A stretch of DNA of 64,000 nt from the NCBI GenBank assembly GCA_049890295.1, contig JBMHBP010000023.1, forward strand, positions 62,001-126,000, in the 5' to 3' direction. Numbering within the stretch: the stretch's first letter is position 1; each line of letters begins with the position of its first letter. This document shows, one piece after another, positions 1-8,169 of the stretch. The notes beneath the pieces are model-generated. The model saw nothing but the letters and a program-made list of their open reading frames with translations. It had not been told where the DNA came from and ran no database searches. Source of the DNA: GCA-2862585 sp049890295. Its GTDB lineage: Bacteria > Bacteroidota > Bacteroidia > Flavobacteriales > UBA7312. Position numbers and translations under genes: made by a program.

Positions 1-61
1 TGCTTCCATCTTCAGTTTTGAGATTGAAGTCGTATTTTGGCAGAGTTAATTTTTGGAACAT
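1..61 (-). CDS. HsdR N-terminal-domain-like protein, 5' end only
   Basis: Only the first 20 codons lie in the window; the gene continues beyond base 1 on the minus strand. The start (MFQKLTLPKYDF) resembles my recollection of small flavobacterial proteins annotated as 'type I restriction enzyme R protein N-terminal domain' (nuclease-fold), which are often divergent from holA. That likeness is recalled, not searched. Such proteins are usually stand-alone and do not by themselves indicate a restriction system. The ATG lies only 13 bp from the divergent holA start, so its promoter must lie inside holA. Confidence 0.5.
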   Translation of the reverse strand, partial: MFQKLTLPKYDFNLKTEDGS

Positions 62-74
62 TTAGACCAAAGTA

Positions 75-1073
75 ATGAATTTTGAAAATATCCTCTCAGA
101 TTTAAAAGCAAAAAAATACCATCCGGTCTATTTCTTGATGGGTGAAGAAAGCTTTTTTATAGATGCTATTACAGATGAAATTGCTAAAAACTGCTTGGAT
201 GATTCTGAAAAAGATTTCAATCAATATGTGTTGTATGGTAAAGACACCTCAACAGACACTATTATCAGTACGGCAAAGCAATTTCCATTGATGGGTGAAA
301 GAATTGTTGTAATTGTTAAAGAAGCTCAACATATAAGGCAAATCGAAAAGTTACAAGCTTATATTGACCAACCCCAATTATCAACACTCTTAGTCATTTG
401 CTACAAAAATAAAGTCATTGATAAACGTAAAGCCTTCAGTAAAGTTCTTAGTCAAAAAACAGTAGTATTTGAGAGTAAAAAACTCTACGACAATCAAGTT
501 CCAGATTGGATTGTTAATTATTTAAAAGGACAGCATTTTTCAATCAGTCAAAAGGCAGCTCACTTATTGTCTGAATACTTGGGTAATGACCTCAACAAAA
601 TTATAAATGAGCTAGGAAAACTAATGCTCTTAGTACCGCCAGAATCAGAAATATCTGCCGACATTGTAGAGCGAAATATTGGAATTAGTAAAGATTACAA
701 CAATTTTGAACTGACTAAAGCACTTTCACAAAAAGATGTTCTAAAATCTAATCAGATCGCTAATTATTTTGCCAAAAACCCCAATGCCAATCCTATTGTA
801 GTTACGCTAGGTACACTTTTCAATTTTTTTCAGAAACTATTACTGTTTCATGTTACTAAGGACAAATCACCACGAAATGTGGCTTCGGTGCTAAAAGTAA
901 ATCCGTACTTTGTCAAAGAATACCAGCATGCTTCAAATCACTATGGAAAACGCCAATGTATGACTATTATTTCTTTGATTAGAGAATATGATTTAAAAGC
1001 TAAAGGCCTTAATAACCATTCGAATACCAGTGGTGAGTTATTAAAAGAACTTCTCTTTAAAATCTTACATTAA
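75..1073 (+). CDS. holA: DNA polymerase III subunit delta
   Basis: Delta is the wrench of the clamp-loader complex: it opens the sliding clamp for loading and works with gamma/tau (dnaX, 29.7 kb here) and delta prime. At 332 residues it is close to the E. coli length (343). The N-terminal third is a degenerate AAA+-like domain with no Walker A motif, as expected for delta. The early GEESFFIDAI stretch (about residues 23-32) and the helical collar-like C-terminus ending in ELLKELLFKILH fit the family. The ATG follows A-rich sequence without a clear Shine-Dalgarno site. It is divergent from the gene at 1-61, with 13 bp between start codons. Confidence 0.9.
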   Translation: MNFENILSDLKAKKYHPVYFLMGEESFFIDAITDEIAKNCLDDSEKDFNQYVLYGKDTSTDTIISTAKQFPLMGERIVVIVKEAQHIRQIEKLQAYIDQPQLSTLLVICYKNKVIDKRKAFSKVLSQKTVVFESKKLYDNQVPDWIVNYLKGQHFSISQKAAHLLSEYLGNDLNKIINELGKLMLLVPPESEISADIVERNIGISKDYNNFELTKALSQKDVLKSNQIANYFAKNPNANPIVVTLGTLFNFFQKLLLFHVTKDKSPRNVASVLKVNPYFVKEYQHASNHYGKRQCMTIISLIREYDLKAKGLNNHSNTSGELLKELLFKILH

Positions 1074-1086
1074 ATAAGTAAATTTG
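1056..1086 (+). promoter_or_regulatory. Bacteroidota-type promoter for the TonB-dependent receptor
   Basis: A perfect -7 box TAAATTTG at 1079-1086 follows a near-match -33 box TTTA (1056-1059) with 19 bp between them. Transcription would start about 12 nt before the ATG at 1105. That argues for the ATG and against the upstream in-frame TTG at 1084, which lies inside the -7 box. Confidence 0.5.
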
Positions 1087-1104
1087 TTCCCCAGTTATCA
1101 TAAA

Positions 1105-3354
1105 ATGAAAAACACTTTATTTTTTTCAATTCTACTTTTATTTAGTACACAGATATTTTCTCAAACAGGAAATGTTCGTGGATTTGTATATGACAAAGAC
1201 AATGGGGAGCCCATCATGTTTTGTAATGTTATTATCGAAGGTTTAGCAATAGGAACAGCAACCGATGTTAATGGTTTTTTTAATATTAGCAACGTTCCTA
1301 TTGGGCAACAAACTCTTTTAGTAACTTACATTGGTTATGATACTTTACGTCAAACTATTTCGCTCAAAGCCAATCAAATATTAAATCAGAAACTAGAAAT
1401 TAATGAATCTTCCGTTCAATTAGAGACTGTTACTGTTTCGGCAGACAGAGCAGAAATGAAAACTGAAGTTAAAGTCTCAGTTACTAAGGTTACTCCCAAG
1501 GATATAAAAATTATACCTTCAATTGGCGGCGAACCTGATCTAGCTCAATACCTCCAAATATTACCAGGTGTAGTATTTACTGGTGATCAAGGTGGTCAGT
1601 TGTATATAAGAGGTGGTTCACCCATTCAAAATAAAGTTTTACTTGATGGAATGATTGTCTACAATCCCTTTCACTCTATAGGATTATTTTCTGTTTTCGA
1701 CACAGACCTCATGCGAAACGCTGATATATACACCGGTGGTTTTGGTGCACAATATGGAGGTAGAATTTCTTCCATAATGGACATTACAACTATTGATGGT
1801 AACAAAAATAAATTGGGTGGTAAAGTGTCGGCAAGTACGTTTGGCAGTAAGTTGATGCTAGAAGGTCCTTTGTTTAAAAAAGGAGGTAACTCAACCTTTA
1901 TTTTTTCAGCCAAAACTTCTTACCTGGATAGGAGTTCAAAAACACTTTACTCCTACATTGACACTGCAGGCTTACCCTACAATTATACAGACCTTTATGG
2001 AAAATTAACCTTCACAGGAAATAGTGGTAGTAAATGGAGCTTATTTGGCTTTAACTTCAAAGATAACGTGAGTTATAAAGATGTTTCTCGTCTTGGCTGG
2101 AATTCTAGTGGAGCAGGAAGTAATTTTATACTTGTACCTAGTGGTAATTCAACTATTATTGAGGGTACATTCGCCTATTCGTCTTATCTTATTGAACTGG
2201 ATGAGGCTTTACTACCATCAAGGAAAAGTGGGGTAAATGGCTTTAACTTAGGACTTAATTTCACCACATTTCAGGCAGATAATGAAGTGCAATACGGACT
2301 AGAGATTTTAGGTTATCAAACCGATTTTGATTTCACTAATGCTACCGGTCTATTAATTGAACAAAAAGAAAATTCTACTGAATTATCTGGTTTTGTGAGA
2401 TATAAAATTAAAAAAGGAAAGTTCATTTTTGATCCAGGTATTAGAATTTATAAATACAACTCATTGTCGGCTACTTTTGAACCAAGACTAGGTGCTAAAT
2501 TTTTAGCTTCTGACCGATTCAGACTAAAGTTAGCTTCTGGTAAATACTCTCAAAACCTTGTGAGCACAAATTCGGATCAAGATGTTGTCAATTTATTTTA
2601 TGGATTTTTATCTGCACCTGACAATATTCCAGACGAGTTTAAAGGGCGAGAAGTCGTAAACGGTCTTCAAACAGCCAATCACTTAATTCTAGGAGCAGAG
2701 TACGATATCAGTAATAAAATAGATTTCAACATTGAAGGTTATGTCAAAGATTTTACTCAACTGACTAACATCAACAAAGAAAAACTGACTGCCTCTGACC
2801 CTGACTTTATAATTGAAGAAGGGCTGGCTAAAGGAATTGATGTAGTATTAAAATACAATGATCCAAAAGTCTATTTTTGGCTTGTATATTCTCTTGGTCA
2901 TATTTCAAGGACAAGTGAAAATATCACTTATAACCCACATTTTGATAGACGACATAACATTAACCTTGTTAGCACCTATCGTTTTGGTTTGGACAAGAGT
3001 TGGAGCTTTGACGCTCGATGGAACTTAGGTTCAGGCTTTCCATTTACACAAACTCAAGGGTTTTTCCCTTCCTTAGACTATTCAGATGGAATAGATTCCG
3101 ACTACACCTCTGAAACCGGCAATTTAGGAATTATCTATGCTGGACTTAATGAGGGGCGTTTACCATGGTATCATCGACTGGATATTGCTGTAAAAAAAGA
3201 ATATAAGCTGAATAAACATTCTACTTTAGAGTGCAATGCAGGTATAACTAATGTTTACAATAGAGAAAATATTTTCTATTTCAACAGAATAGAATATAAA
3301 AGAGTAAATCAATTACCGGTAATGCCTAGCTTGGGGATGAGCTTAAGTTTTTAA
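1105..3354 (+). CDS. TonB-dependent receptor with carboxypeptidase-like N-terminal domain
   Basis: This is an outer-membrane gated barrel for energy-dependent uptake; the substrate is not evident. Residues 1-20 form a signal peptide ending FSQ. Residues about 22-105 are a carboxypeptidase-D regulatory-like (CarboxypepD_reg-like) beta-sandwich (GNVRGFVYD, then GFFNISNVPIG), common in Bacteroidota receptors. A plug domain follows (QLYIRGGSP, VLLDGMIVYNP at about residues 170-190), then a barrel to the terminal Phe (MSLSF). At 749 residues it is short for a SusC protein, and no SusD partner is adjacent, so a polysaccharide-utilisation role is not supported. The ATG start places the signal peptide at the N-terminus. 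It begins 31 bp after holA with its own promoter. Confidence 0.9.
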   Translation: MKNTLFFSILLLFSTQIFSQTGNVRGFVYDKDNGEPIMFCNVIIEGLAIGTATDVNGFFNISNVPIGQQTLLVTYIGYDTLRQTISLKANQILNQKLEINESSVQLETVTVSADRAEMKTEVKVSVTKVTPKDIKIIPSIGGEPDLAQYLQILPGVVFTGDQGGQLYIRGGSPIQNKVLLDGMIVYNPFHSIGLFSVFDTDLMRNADIYTGGFGAQYGGRISSIMDITTIDGNKNKLGGKVSASTFGSKLMLEGPLFKKGGNSTFIFSAKTSYLDRSSKTLYSYIDTAGLPYNYTDLYGKLTFTGNSGSKWSLFGFNFKDNVSYKDVSRLGWNSSGAGSNFILVPSGNSTIIEGTFAYSSYLIELDEALLPSRKSGVNGFNLGLNFTTFQADNEVQYGLEILGYQTDFDFTNATGLLIEQKENSTELSGFVRYKIKKGKFIFDPGIRIYKYNSLSATFEPRLGAKFLASDRFRLKLASGKYSQNLVSTNSDQDVVNLFYGFLSAPDNIPDEFKGREVVNGLQTANHLILGAEYDISNKIDFNIEGYVKDFTQLTNINKEKLTASDPDFIIEEGLAKGIDVVLKYNDPKVYFWLVYSLGHISRTSENITYNPHFDRRHNINLVSTYRFGLDKSWSFDARWNLGSGFPFTQTQGFFPSLDYSDGIDSDYTSETGNLGIIYAGLNEGRLPWYHRLDIAVKKEYKLNKHSTLECNAGITNVYNRENIFYFNRIEYKRVNQLPVMPSLGMSLSF

Positions 3355-3434
3355 AAAAATTATGATTTGGTCATATATTTTTATTTTAATTTGCAAGCAA
3401 AACGAATTACACCAAACATCATATCACTAAATCA

Positions 3435-5057
3435 ATGAGCAATTCATCCCCAACTAAATATATTTTTGTTACAGGGGGTGTTACCTCATCTCTAGGAAAA
3501 GGTATTGTATCAGCCTCACTAGGAAAATTGTTAGAGGCTCGTGGTTATTCCGTTACTATCCAAAAATTAGACCCTTACATCAACGTTGACCCAGGCACAA
3601 TGAATCCTTATGAACATGGTGAATGCTTTGTAACCGATGATGGTGCCGAAACGGATCTTGACCTTGGACATTATGAGCGGTTTTTATCTTCCAGAACATC
3701 TCAAGCCAACAATGTTACTACTGGAAGAATTTATCAAAGTGTAATTAATAAAGAAAGAAGAGGAGATTACTTGGGTAAAACCGTACAAGTTATTCCTCAC
3801 ATAACCAATGAAATAAAAGAACATATTAAACTGTTGGGTAAAACAGGCAAGTATGATATTGTAATAACTGAAATTGGTGGTACAGTTGGAGATATCGAGT
3901 CACTACCGTTTATCGAAGCTGTCAGACAACTTAAATGGGAAATGGAACACGATGCTATCAGCATTCACTTAACACTAATACCCTATTTATCTGCTGCCGG
4001 TGAATTAAAAACTAAGCCCACACAAAATTCAGTGAAAAAATTACGCGAACTAGGACTTCAACCAGATATTTTAGTGTGTAGAACAGAGCACCATCTCAAC
4101 TCTAAAATAAAAAGAAAAATTGCACTTTTCTGTAATGTTGAAAAAGATGCAGTAATAGAATCATTAGATGCTGAAAGCATTTATCACGTTCCCTTACTTA
4201 TGCAGTCTGAAAAGCTTGATAGTGTCAGCTTACGAAAATTAGGACTGAAAGATGAAACAAAAGTGCCTCTTAATACGTGGAAAATATTTTTAGATCACTT
4301 AAAAAAACCAAAATCTACTGTAAATGTAGCAGTAATTGGAAAATACGTTGAATTACAAGATGCCTACAAGTCTATTGCCGAATCATTTGTTCATAGTAGT
4401 GCAGAAAATCAATGTAAGGTAAATGTTAATTGGCTACATTCTGAAAAAATTGATGCTTCCAACGTTGAAAAAGAGCTTAGTCCGTTTGACGCGATATTAG
4501 TAGCCCCAGGATTTGGTGATAGAGGAATTGACGGAAAAATAGAATCTGTAAAATACGCTAGGACTAATAAGGTTCCATTTCTAGGAATCTGTTTAGGGAT
4601 GCAATGTGCAGTCATAGAATTTGCTCGAAATGTATTGCAGTTAAAAGACGCTCATACTTCTGAAATTGATTCACAGACTTCAAACCCAGTTATCGATTTA
4701 ATGGATGAACAAAAAAAAGTACATAAAAAAGGTGGAACAATGCGATTGGGTGCTTACAAATGTCAAATAGAAAACAATACCAATGCATTTGAATGCTATC
4801 AAAACAACGACATTGAAGAGCGTCATCGTCACCGCTATGAATTCAATAACAACTACAAGCAAAGAATTGAAGAGAAGGGTATGATCGCCACCGGTATTAA
4901 TAAAGAATCTTCATTGGTTGAAATTGTAGAAATTAAACAACATCCATGGTTTGTTGGAGTTCAATTTCATCCAGAATATAAAAGTACAGTTGCTCAACCA
5001 CATCCACTTTTTGTAGGATTCATCAAGGCGGCTATAACCTATTCTAAAAACAAATAA
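3435..5057 (+). CDS. pyrG: CTP synthase
   Basis: It converts UTP, ATP and glutamine to CTP, the last step of pyrimidine nucleotide synthesis. The protein is 540 residues, the usual length (E. coli 545). The N-terminal amidoligase domain has the P-loop GGVTSSLGKGIVSASLGK (about residues 14-31). The C-terminal class I glutaminase domain carries the nucleophile Cys386 (GICLGMQC) and the His512/Glu514 pair (FHPEY). The gene ends 3 bp before yidC, so the two are probably co-transcribed. The upstream 80 bp hold a near-match promoter (TTTG at about 3373 and TTAATTTG). Confidence 0.97.
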   Translation: MSNSSPTKYIFVTGGVTSSLGKGIVSASLGKLLEARGYSVTIQKLDPYINVDPGTMNPYEHGECFVTDDGAETDLDLGHYERFLSSRTSQANNVTTGRIYQSVINKERRGDYLGKTVQVIPHITNEIKEHIKLLGKTGKYDIVITEIGGTVGDIESLPFIEAVRQLKWEMEHDAISIHLTLIPYLSAAGELKTKPTQNSVKKLRELGLQPDILVCRTEHHLNSKIKRKIALFCNVEKDAVIESLDAESIYHVPLLMQSEKLDSVSLRKLGLKDETKVPLNTWKIFLDHLKKPKSTVNVAVIGKYVELQDAYKSIAESFVHSSAENQCKVNVNWLHSEKIDASNVEKELSPFDAILVAPGFGDRGIDGKIESVKYARTNKVPFLGICLGMQCAVIEFARNVLQLKDAHTSEIDSQTSNPVIDLMDEQKKVHKKGGTMRLGAYKCQIENNTNAFECYQNNDIEERHRHRYEFNNNYKQRIEEKGMIATGINKESSLVEIVEIKQHPWFVGVQFHPEYKSTVAQPHPLFVGFIKAAITYSKNK

Positions 5058-5060
5058 TTT

Positions 5061-6866
5061 ATGGATAGAAATTCATTAACAGGTGTCATTTTAATTGTAA
5101 TAATAGTTATAGGGTATAATGCTTTATTTCCACCAGTTGTAGACGTAGAGACTACAGATACTAATGACCAAACTACCGTTCTGGTTGAAGACAAAGCAGT
5201 TGGTGATATAAATATTGAACCTTCTTTAATTGACAGCACTGATCAGGCTGAAGCCATTTCTAGACAATTTGGTGTATTTTCACCTTCGGCCATTGGGGAT
5301 GAAAACGAAATAGTTATAGAAAACGAAAAAATAGCTCTTACAATTTCATCAAAGGGCGGAAGAATTATTTCAGCAATTTTGAAAGATTACCAAACCTCTA
5401 CAGGTTTTCCTTTAAATCTATTGGATAAAGATTCTTCACAATTTAATATTACTTTTTTCTCGGAAGGTAATAGAATTATCAATACTGAAGATTTGTTCTT
5501 TAGATCATTTAATCAGACTAATAATTCTGTATCAATGCGAATGCTAGCCGAAAACGGAGGCTATTTAGAATACATATATACGTTGAATGATGATTTCTTA
5601 ATGGATTTTCAAATCAATACTTCTGATTTAGAAAATATCATTCCAACCAATAGAAATGAGCTTGAGCTGAAATGGGAGGTTAATCTTCCTCATACAGAAA
5701 AAAGTCTTGATAACGAGCGTATGTATTCTACAGTTTATTACAAGTATTTGAACGATGATATCGACTACTTGTCTGAAACAAAAAACGACCAAGAAGAACT
5801 TAGCGGAAAGGCAAAATGGATTGGCCTCAAGCATCAGTTTTTTAGTTCTGTTATCATCAATAATCAAGGTTTTGAAAAACCCACAACGGTTGAAGCCGTA
5901 ACTAACGAAAACTCACAAGATTTTGTTAGAAAATTAAGTTTATATACAACCCTTCCCTATAATCATCAGCAAAAAGAAAGTATTCCATTACAGTTTTATT
6001 TTGGACCCAATCATTATGAAACGTTATCTGAATACAACATGGGCCTTGAACGAATGATACCTCTAGGCTGGGGAATATTCAGATGGGTAAATAAGTATGC
6101 AGTAATACCCATTTTTAACTGGTTAGATAATAGCATTAGTAATTATGGTATCATAATTCTAATCATGACAATTATTATCAAAATGGTACTGGCCCCTTTC
6201 ACCTTAAAAGCTTACAAATCGCAAGCCAAGATGAAAGTACTAAAGCCAGAGATTGATAAAATCACAGAGAAGTTCAAAGATAAAGACCCCATGAAGTCTC
6301 AGCAAGAGACTATGGCTTTATACAAAAAGACCGGCGTAAATCCATTAGGGGGTTGTATTCCAATGTTGCTTCAAATGCCTATTTTATTTGCCCTATTTAG
6401 GTTTTTCCCTGCTAGTATTGAGTTAAGACAGCAATCTTTTCTTTGGGCAGATGATTTATCGAGTTATGACTCTGTACTAAGTTTACCATTTGAAATTCCA
6501 TTTTATGGTGATCATGTAAGTTTATTTACTTTGCTAATGACTATCTCTACTCTATTATATACTAGAATGAATAGTCAAATGAGTGGTCCGCAAATGGCAC
6601 AGATGAAATGGATGATGTACCTCATGCCAATCATGTTTTTAGGATTCTTTAATAATTACGCAGCTGGCTTAAGCTATTACTATTTTCTTGCCAACATGGT
6701 AACTTTTGGTCAGCAATTTGTAATGAGAAAATATTTCATTAATGAAGCTGAGTTATTAGCCCAAATGGAAAGTAATAAGAAAAAGCCTGTTAAAAAATCT
6801 AAATTCCAACAGCGATTGGAAGAGATGGCTAAAAAGCAGCAAGAAGCAACTAAAAAAAGACGCTAA
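5061..6866 (+). CDS. yidC: Membrane protein insertase YidC
   Basis: YidC inserts and folds inner-membrane proteins, alone or with SecYEG. The 601-residue protein has the Gram-negative layout: TM1 at about residues 6-24 (LTGVILIVIIVIGYNALF), a large periplasmic beta domain (about 60-345), then the 60KD_IMP core with the remaining membrane segments (about 365-570) and a Lys-rich cytoplasmic tail that can contact ribosomes. The core contains NPLGGCIPMLLQMPILFALF, a family hallmark. It lies 3 bp after pyrG. Its TAA overlaps the TAG of the convergent mqnA in a shared CTAA, so no terminator fits between them. Confidence 0.97.
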   Translation: MDRNSLTGVILIVIIVIGYNALFPPVVDVETTDTNDQTTVLVEDKAVGDINIEPSLIDSTDQAEAISRQFGVFSPSAIGDENEIVIENEKIALTISSKGGRIISAILKDYQTSTGFPLNLLDKDSSQFNITFFSEGNRIINTEDLFFRSFNQTNNSVSMRMLAENGGYLEYIYTLNDDFLMDFQINTSDLENIIPTNRNELELKWEVNLPHTEKSLDNERMYSTVYYKYLNDDIDYLSETKNDQEELSGKAKWIGLKHQFFSSVIINNQGFEKPTTVEAVTNENSQDFVRKLSLYTTLPYNHQQKESIPLQFYFGPNHYETLSEYNMGLERMIPLGWGIFRWVNKYAVIPIFNWLDNSISNYGIIILIMTIIIKMVLAPFTLKAYKSQAKMKVLKPEIDKITEKFKDKDPMKSQQETMALYKKTGVNPLGGCIPMLLQMPILFALFRFFPASIELRQQSFLWADDLSSYDSVLSLPFEIPFYGDHVSLFTLLMTISTLLYTRMNSQMSGPQMAQMKWMMYLMPIMFLGFFNNYAAGLSYYYFLANMVTFGQQFVMRKYFINEAELLAQMESNKKKPVKKSKFQQRLEEMAKKQQEATKKRR

Positions 6867-7597
6867 GCTTTCTGAATTTCTTTCAAAAATAAATCTAAAG
6901 ATTGTTTTTTTTCTCTATCGAAATGATAATCAATGACTTCGGTCAAATATCTTCTTTTATCTATAGAGGTAATAAACTGATGCTCTTTTTCTTTAATAGC
7001 TTGATTTAGATTTGAAATTCCAAATTGTAAAGCCTCAGTGAATTGCTGCTCAAAATACATGTCAATAGGTGAGTTGGCTACCCAACAAGCAAATACAAAT
7101 GGTAAGCCGGTATATTTCTGCCACTCTTGTGATAAATCATAGGTGTAAGGAAAGTCGCTGCGATACTGATACGCTCTATCTCCGATTATCAGACCGGCAG
7201 TATGATCTTTTATTTGATGAATAAACTCTGTGTCAGGTTGAATAAATTTTGGGCTAATATTCCAATACTTTTTAGACAGTAATTGAATCAGTTGATTTGA
7301 TGTCCTAGAATGATAATCTAATAGTATAGTATCTATTTCATTTATTGGGCATTGACTAAATAAGCAAACCGTTTCTACAACGCCCGTGGCTGAAATACAA
7401 AAGGGACTAATAATTTTTGAGTAGGTCAATTCTGGAATAATAGCTACTGGAACAAGAGCAAGATCAACTGAACCTTCTATTAATTTTTTTGCACATAAGG
7501 ATGGAATAGCTGTGGATAATTCAATGTTTAATGGACTATTTTCCAATCCATATACAAAAGGAATACTGTTTAGGTATGAAACGGAACAAACTTTCAA
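6863..7597 (-). CDS. mqnA: Chorismate dehydratase MqnA (futalosine pathway)
   Basis: MqnA dehydrates chorismate to 3-[(1-carboxyvinyl)oxy]benzoate, the first committed step of the futalosine route to menaquinone. The 244-residue protein begins MKVCSVSYLNSIPFVYGLE, matching the family's conserved SxxYLN region, followed by the periplasmic-binding-like fold segment with LALVPVAIIPEL. It is downstream of the DUF456 gene with 1 bp between them, so it is probably co-transcribed. MqnD is a related family, but the N-terminal signature fits MqnA better. No other menaquinone genes are in the window. Confidence 0.85.
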   Translation of the reverse strand: MKVCSVSYLNSIPFVYGLENSPLNIELSTAIPSLCAKKLIEGSVDLALVPVAIIPELTYSKIISPFCISATGVVETVCLFSQCPINEIDTILLDYHSRTSNQLIQLLSKKYWNISPKFIQPDTEFIHQIKDHTAGLIIGDRAYQYRSDFPYTYDLSQEWQKYTGLPFVFACWVANSPIDMYFEQQFTEALQFGISNLNQAIKEKEHQFITSIDKRRYLTEVIDYHFDREKKQSLDLFLKEIQKA

Positions 7598-7598
7598 G

Positions 7599-8081
7599 CT
7601 ACGATTGTATTAAAAGATAAAATTCATAAACAAGATAAAAGCAAACCATAAGTTTAAGTACAACTCCACCTAAAAAACCTAATAAAGCTCCCGAAGCAAT
7701 TTTGATAACTTTAATTAAATCCTCTTTTTCATCTAAATAGGCTCCTATCAAAGCACCTAAAAATGGCCCAATAATAAATCCTAAAGGTATCGGAACGAAG
7801 ATTCCTACAGCCAGACCAATCATTGTTCCATTGATAGCTTTTTTAGTCCCTCCAAATTTTTTAACGCCATATACCTGTAACCAAAAGTCTAAAGCTGTAA
7901 CACCAACCACTACTGCTCCCCATAACCACAAAAAGTCATCATCGGCTTTGTAATCAGTAAATAAGGATAATACTAAAAGAGCTATAAACGATAAAGGTGG
8001 ACCGGGAATAACAGGGATAAAACAACCTAAGATTCCGAGCAACAATAAAAAAGAACAAATAATTATAACTAAAGTAGCCAT
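7599..8081 (-). CDS. DUF456 family membrane protein
   Basis: A 160-residue hydrophobic protein of the DUF456 family, whose function is unknown. About four or five membrane segments are visible: residues 3-22 (VIIICSFLLLLGILGCF), 25-45, 56-72, 85-118 with a Gly-rich stretch (GLAVGIFVPIPLGFIIGPFLG), and a C-terminal one. The PVIPGPPLSF motif after the first segment is characteristic. I chose the ATG at 8081; six more in-frame codons upstream would need a TTG start. A TATTTTTG box lies only 4 bp upstream of this ATG, which would give an almost leaderless mRNA. The next gene, mqnA, follows after 1 bp. Confidence 0.8.
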   Translation of the reverse strand: MATLVIIICSFLLLLGILGCFIPVIPGPPLSFIALLVLSLFTDYKADDDFLWLWGAVVVGVTALDFWLQVYGVKKFGGTKKAINGTMIGLAVGIFVPIPLGFIIGPFLGALIGAYLDEKEDLIKVIKIASGALLGFLGGVVLKLMVCFYLVYEFYLLIQS

Positions 8082-8169
8082 AAAACAAAAATAAAACAAA
8101 GGAGCTTACATATTGTTTTTTTTCTTGTAAAGAATTAGTTAAACTTGTAAAAATTTAAACCCATTTTTT

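Noticed and set aside
1..61. A restriction-modification locus at the left edge
   Set aside because: Only 20 codons of an HsdR-N-like start are present; these proteins are commonly solitary, and no methylase or specificity gene is seen.
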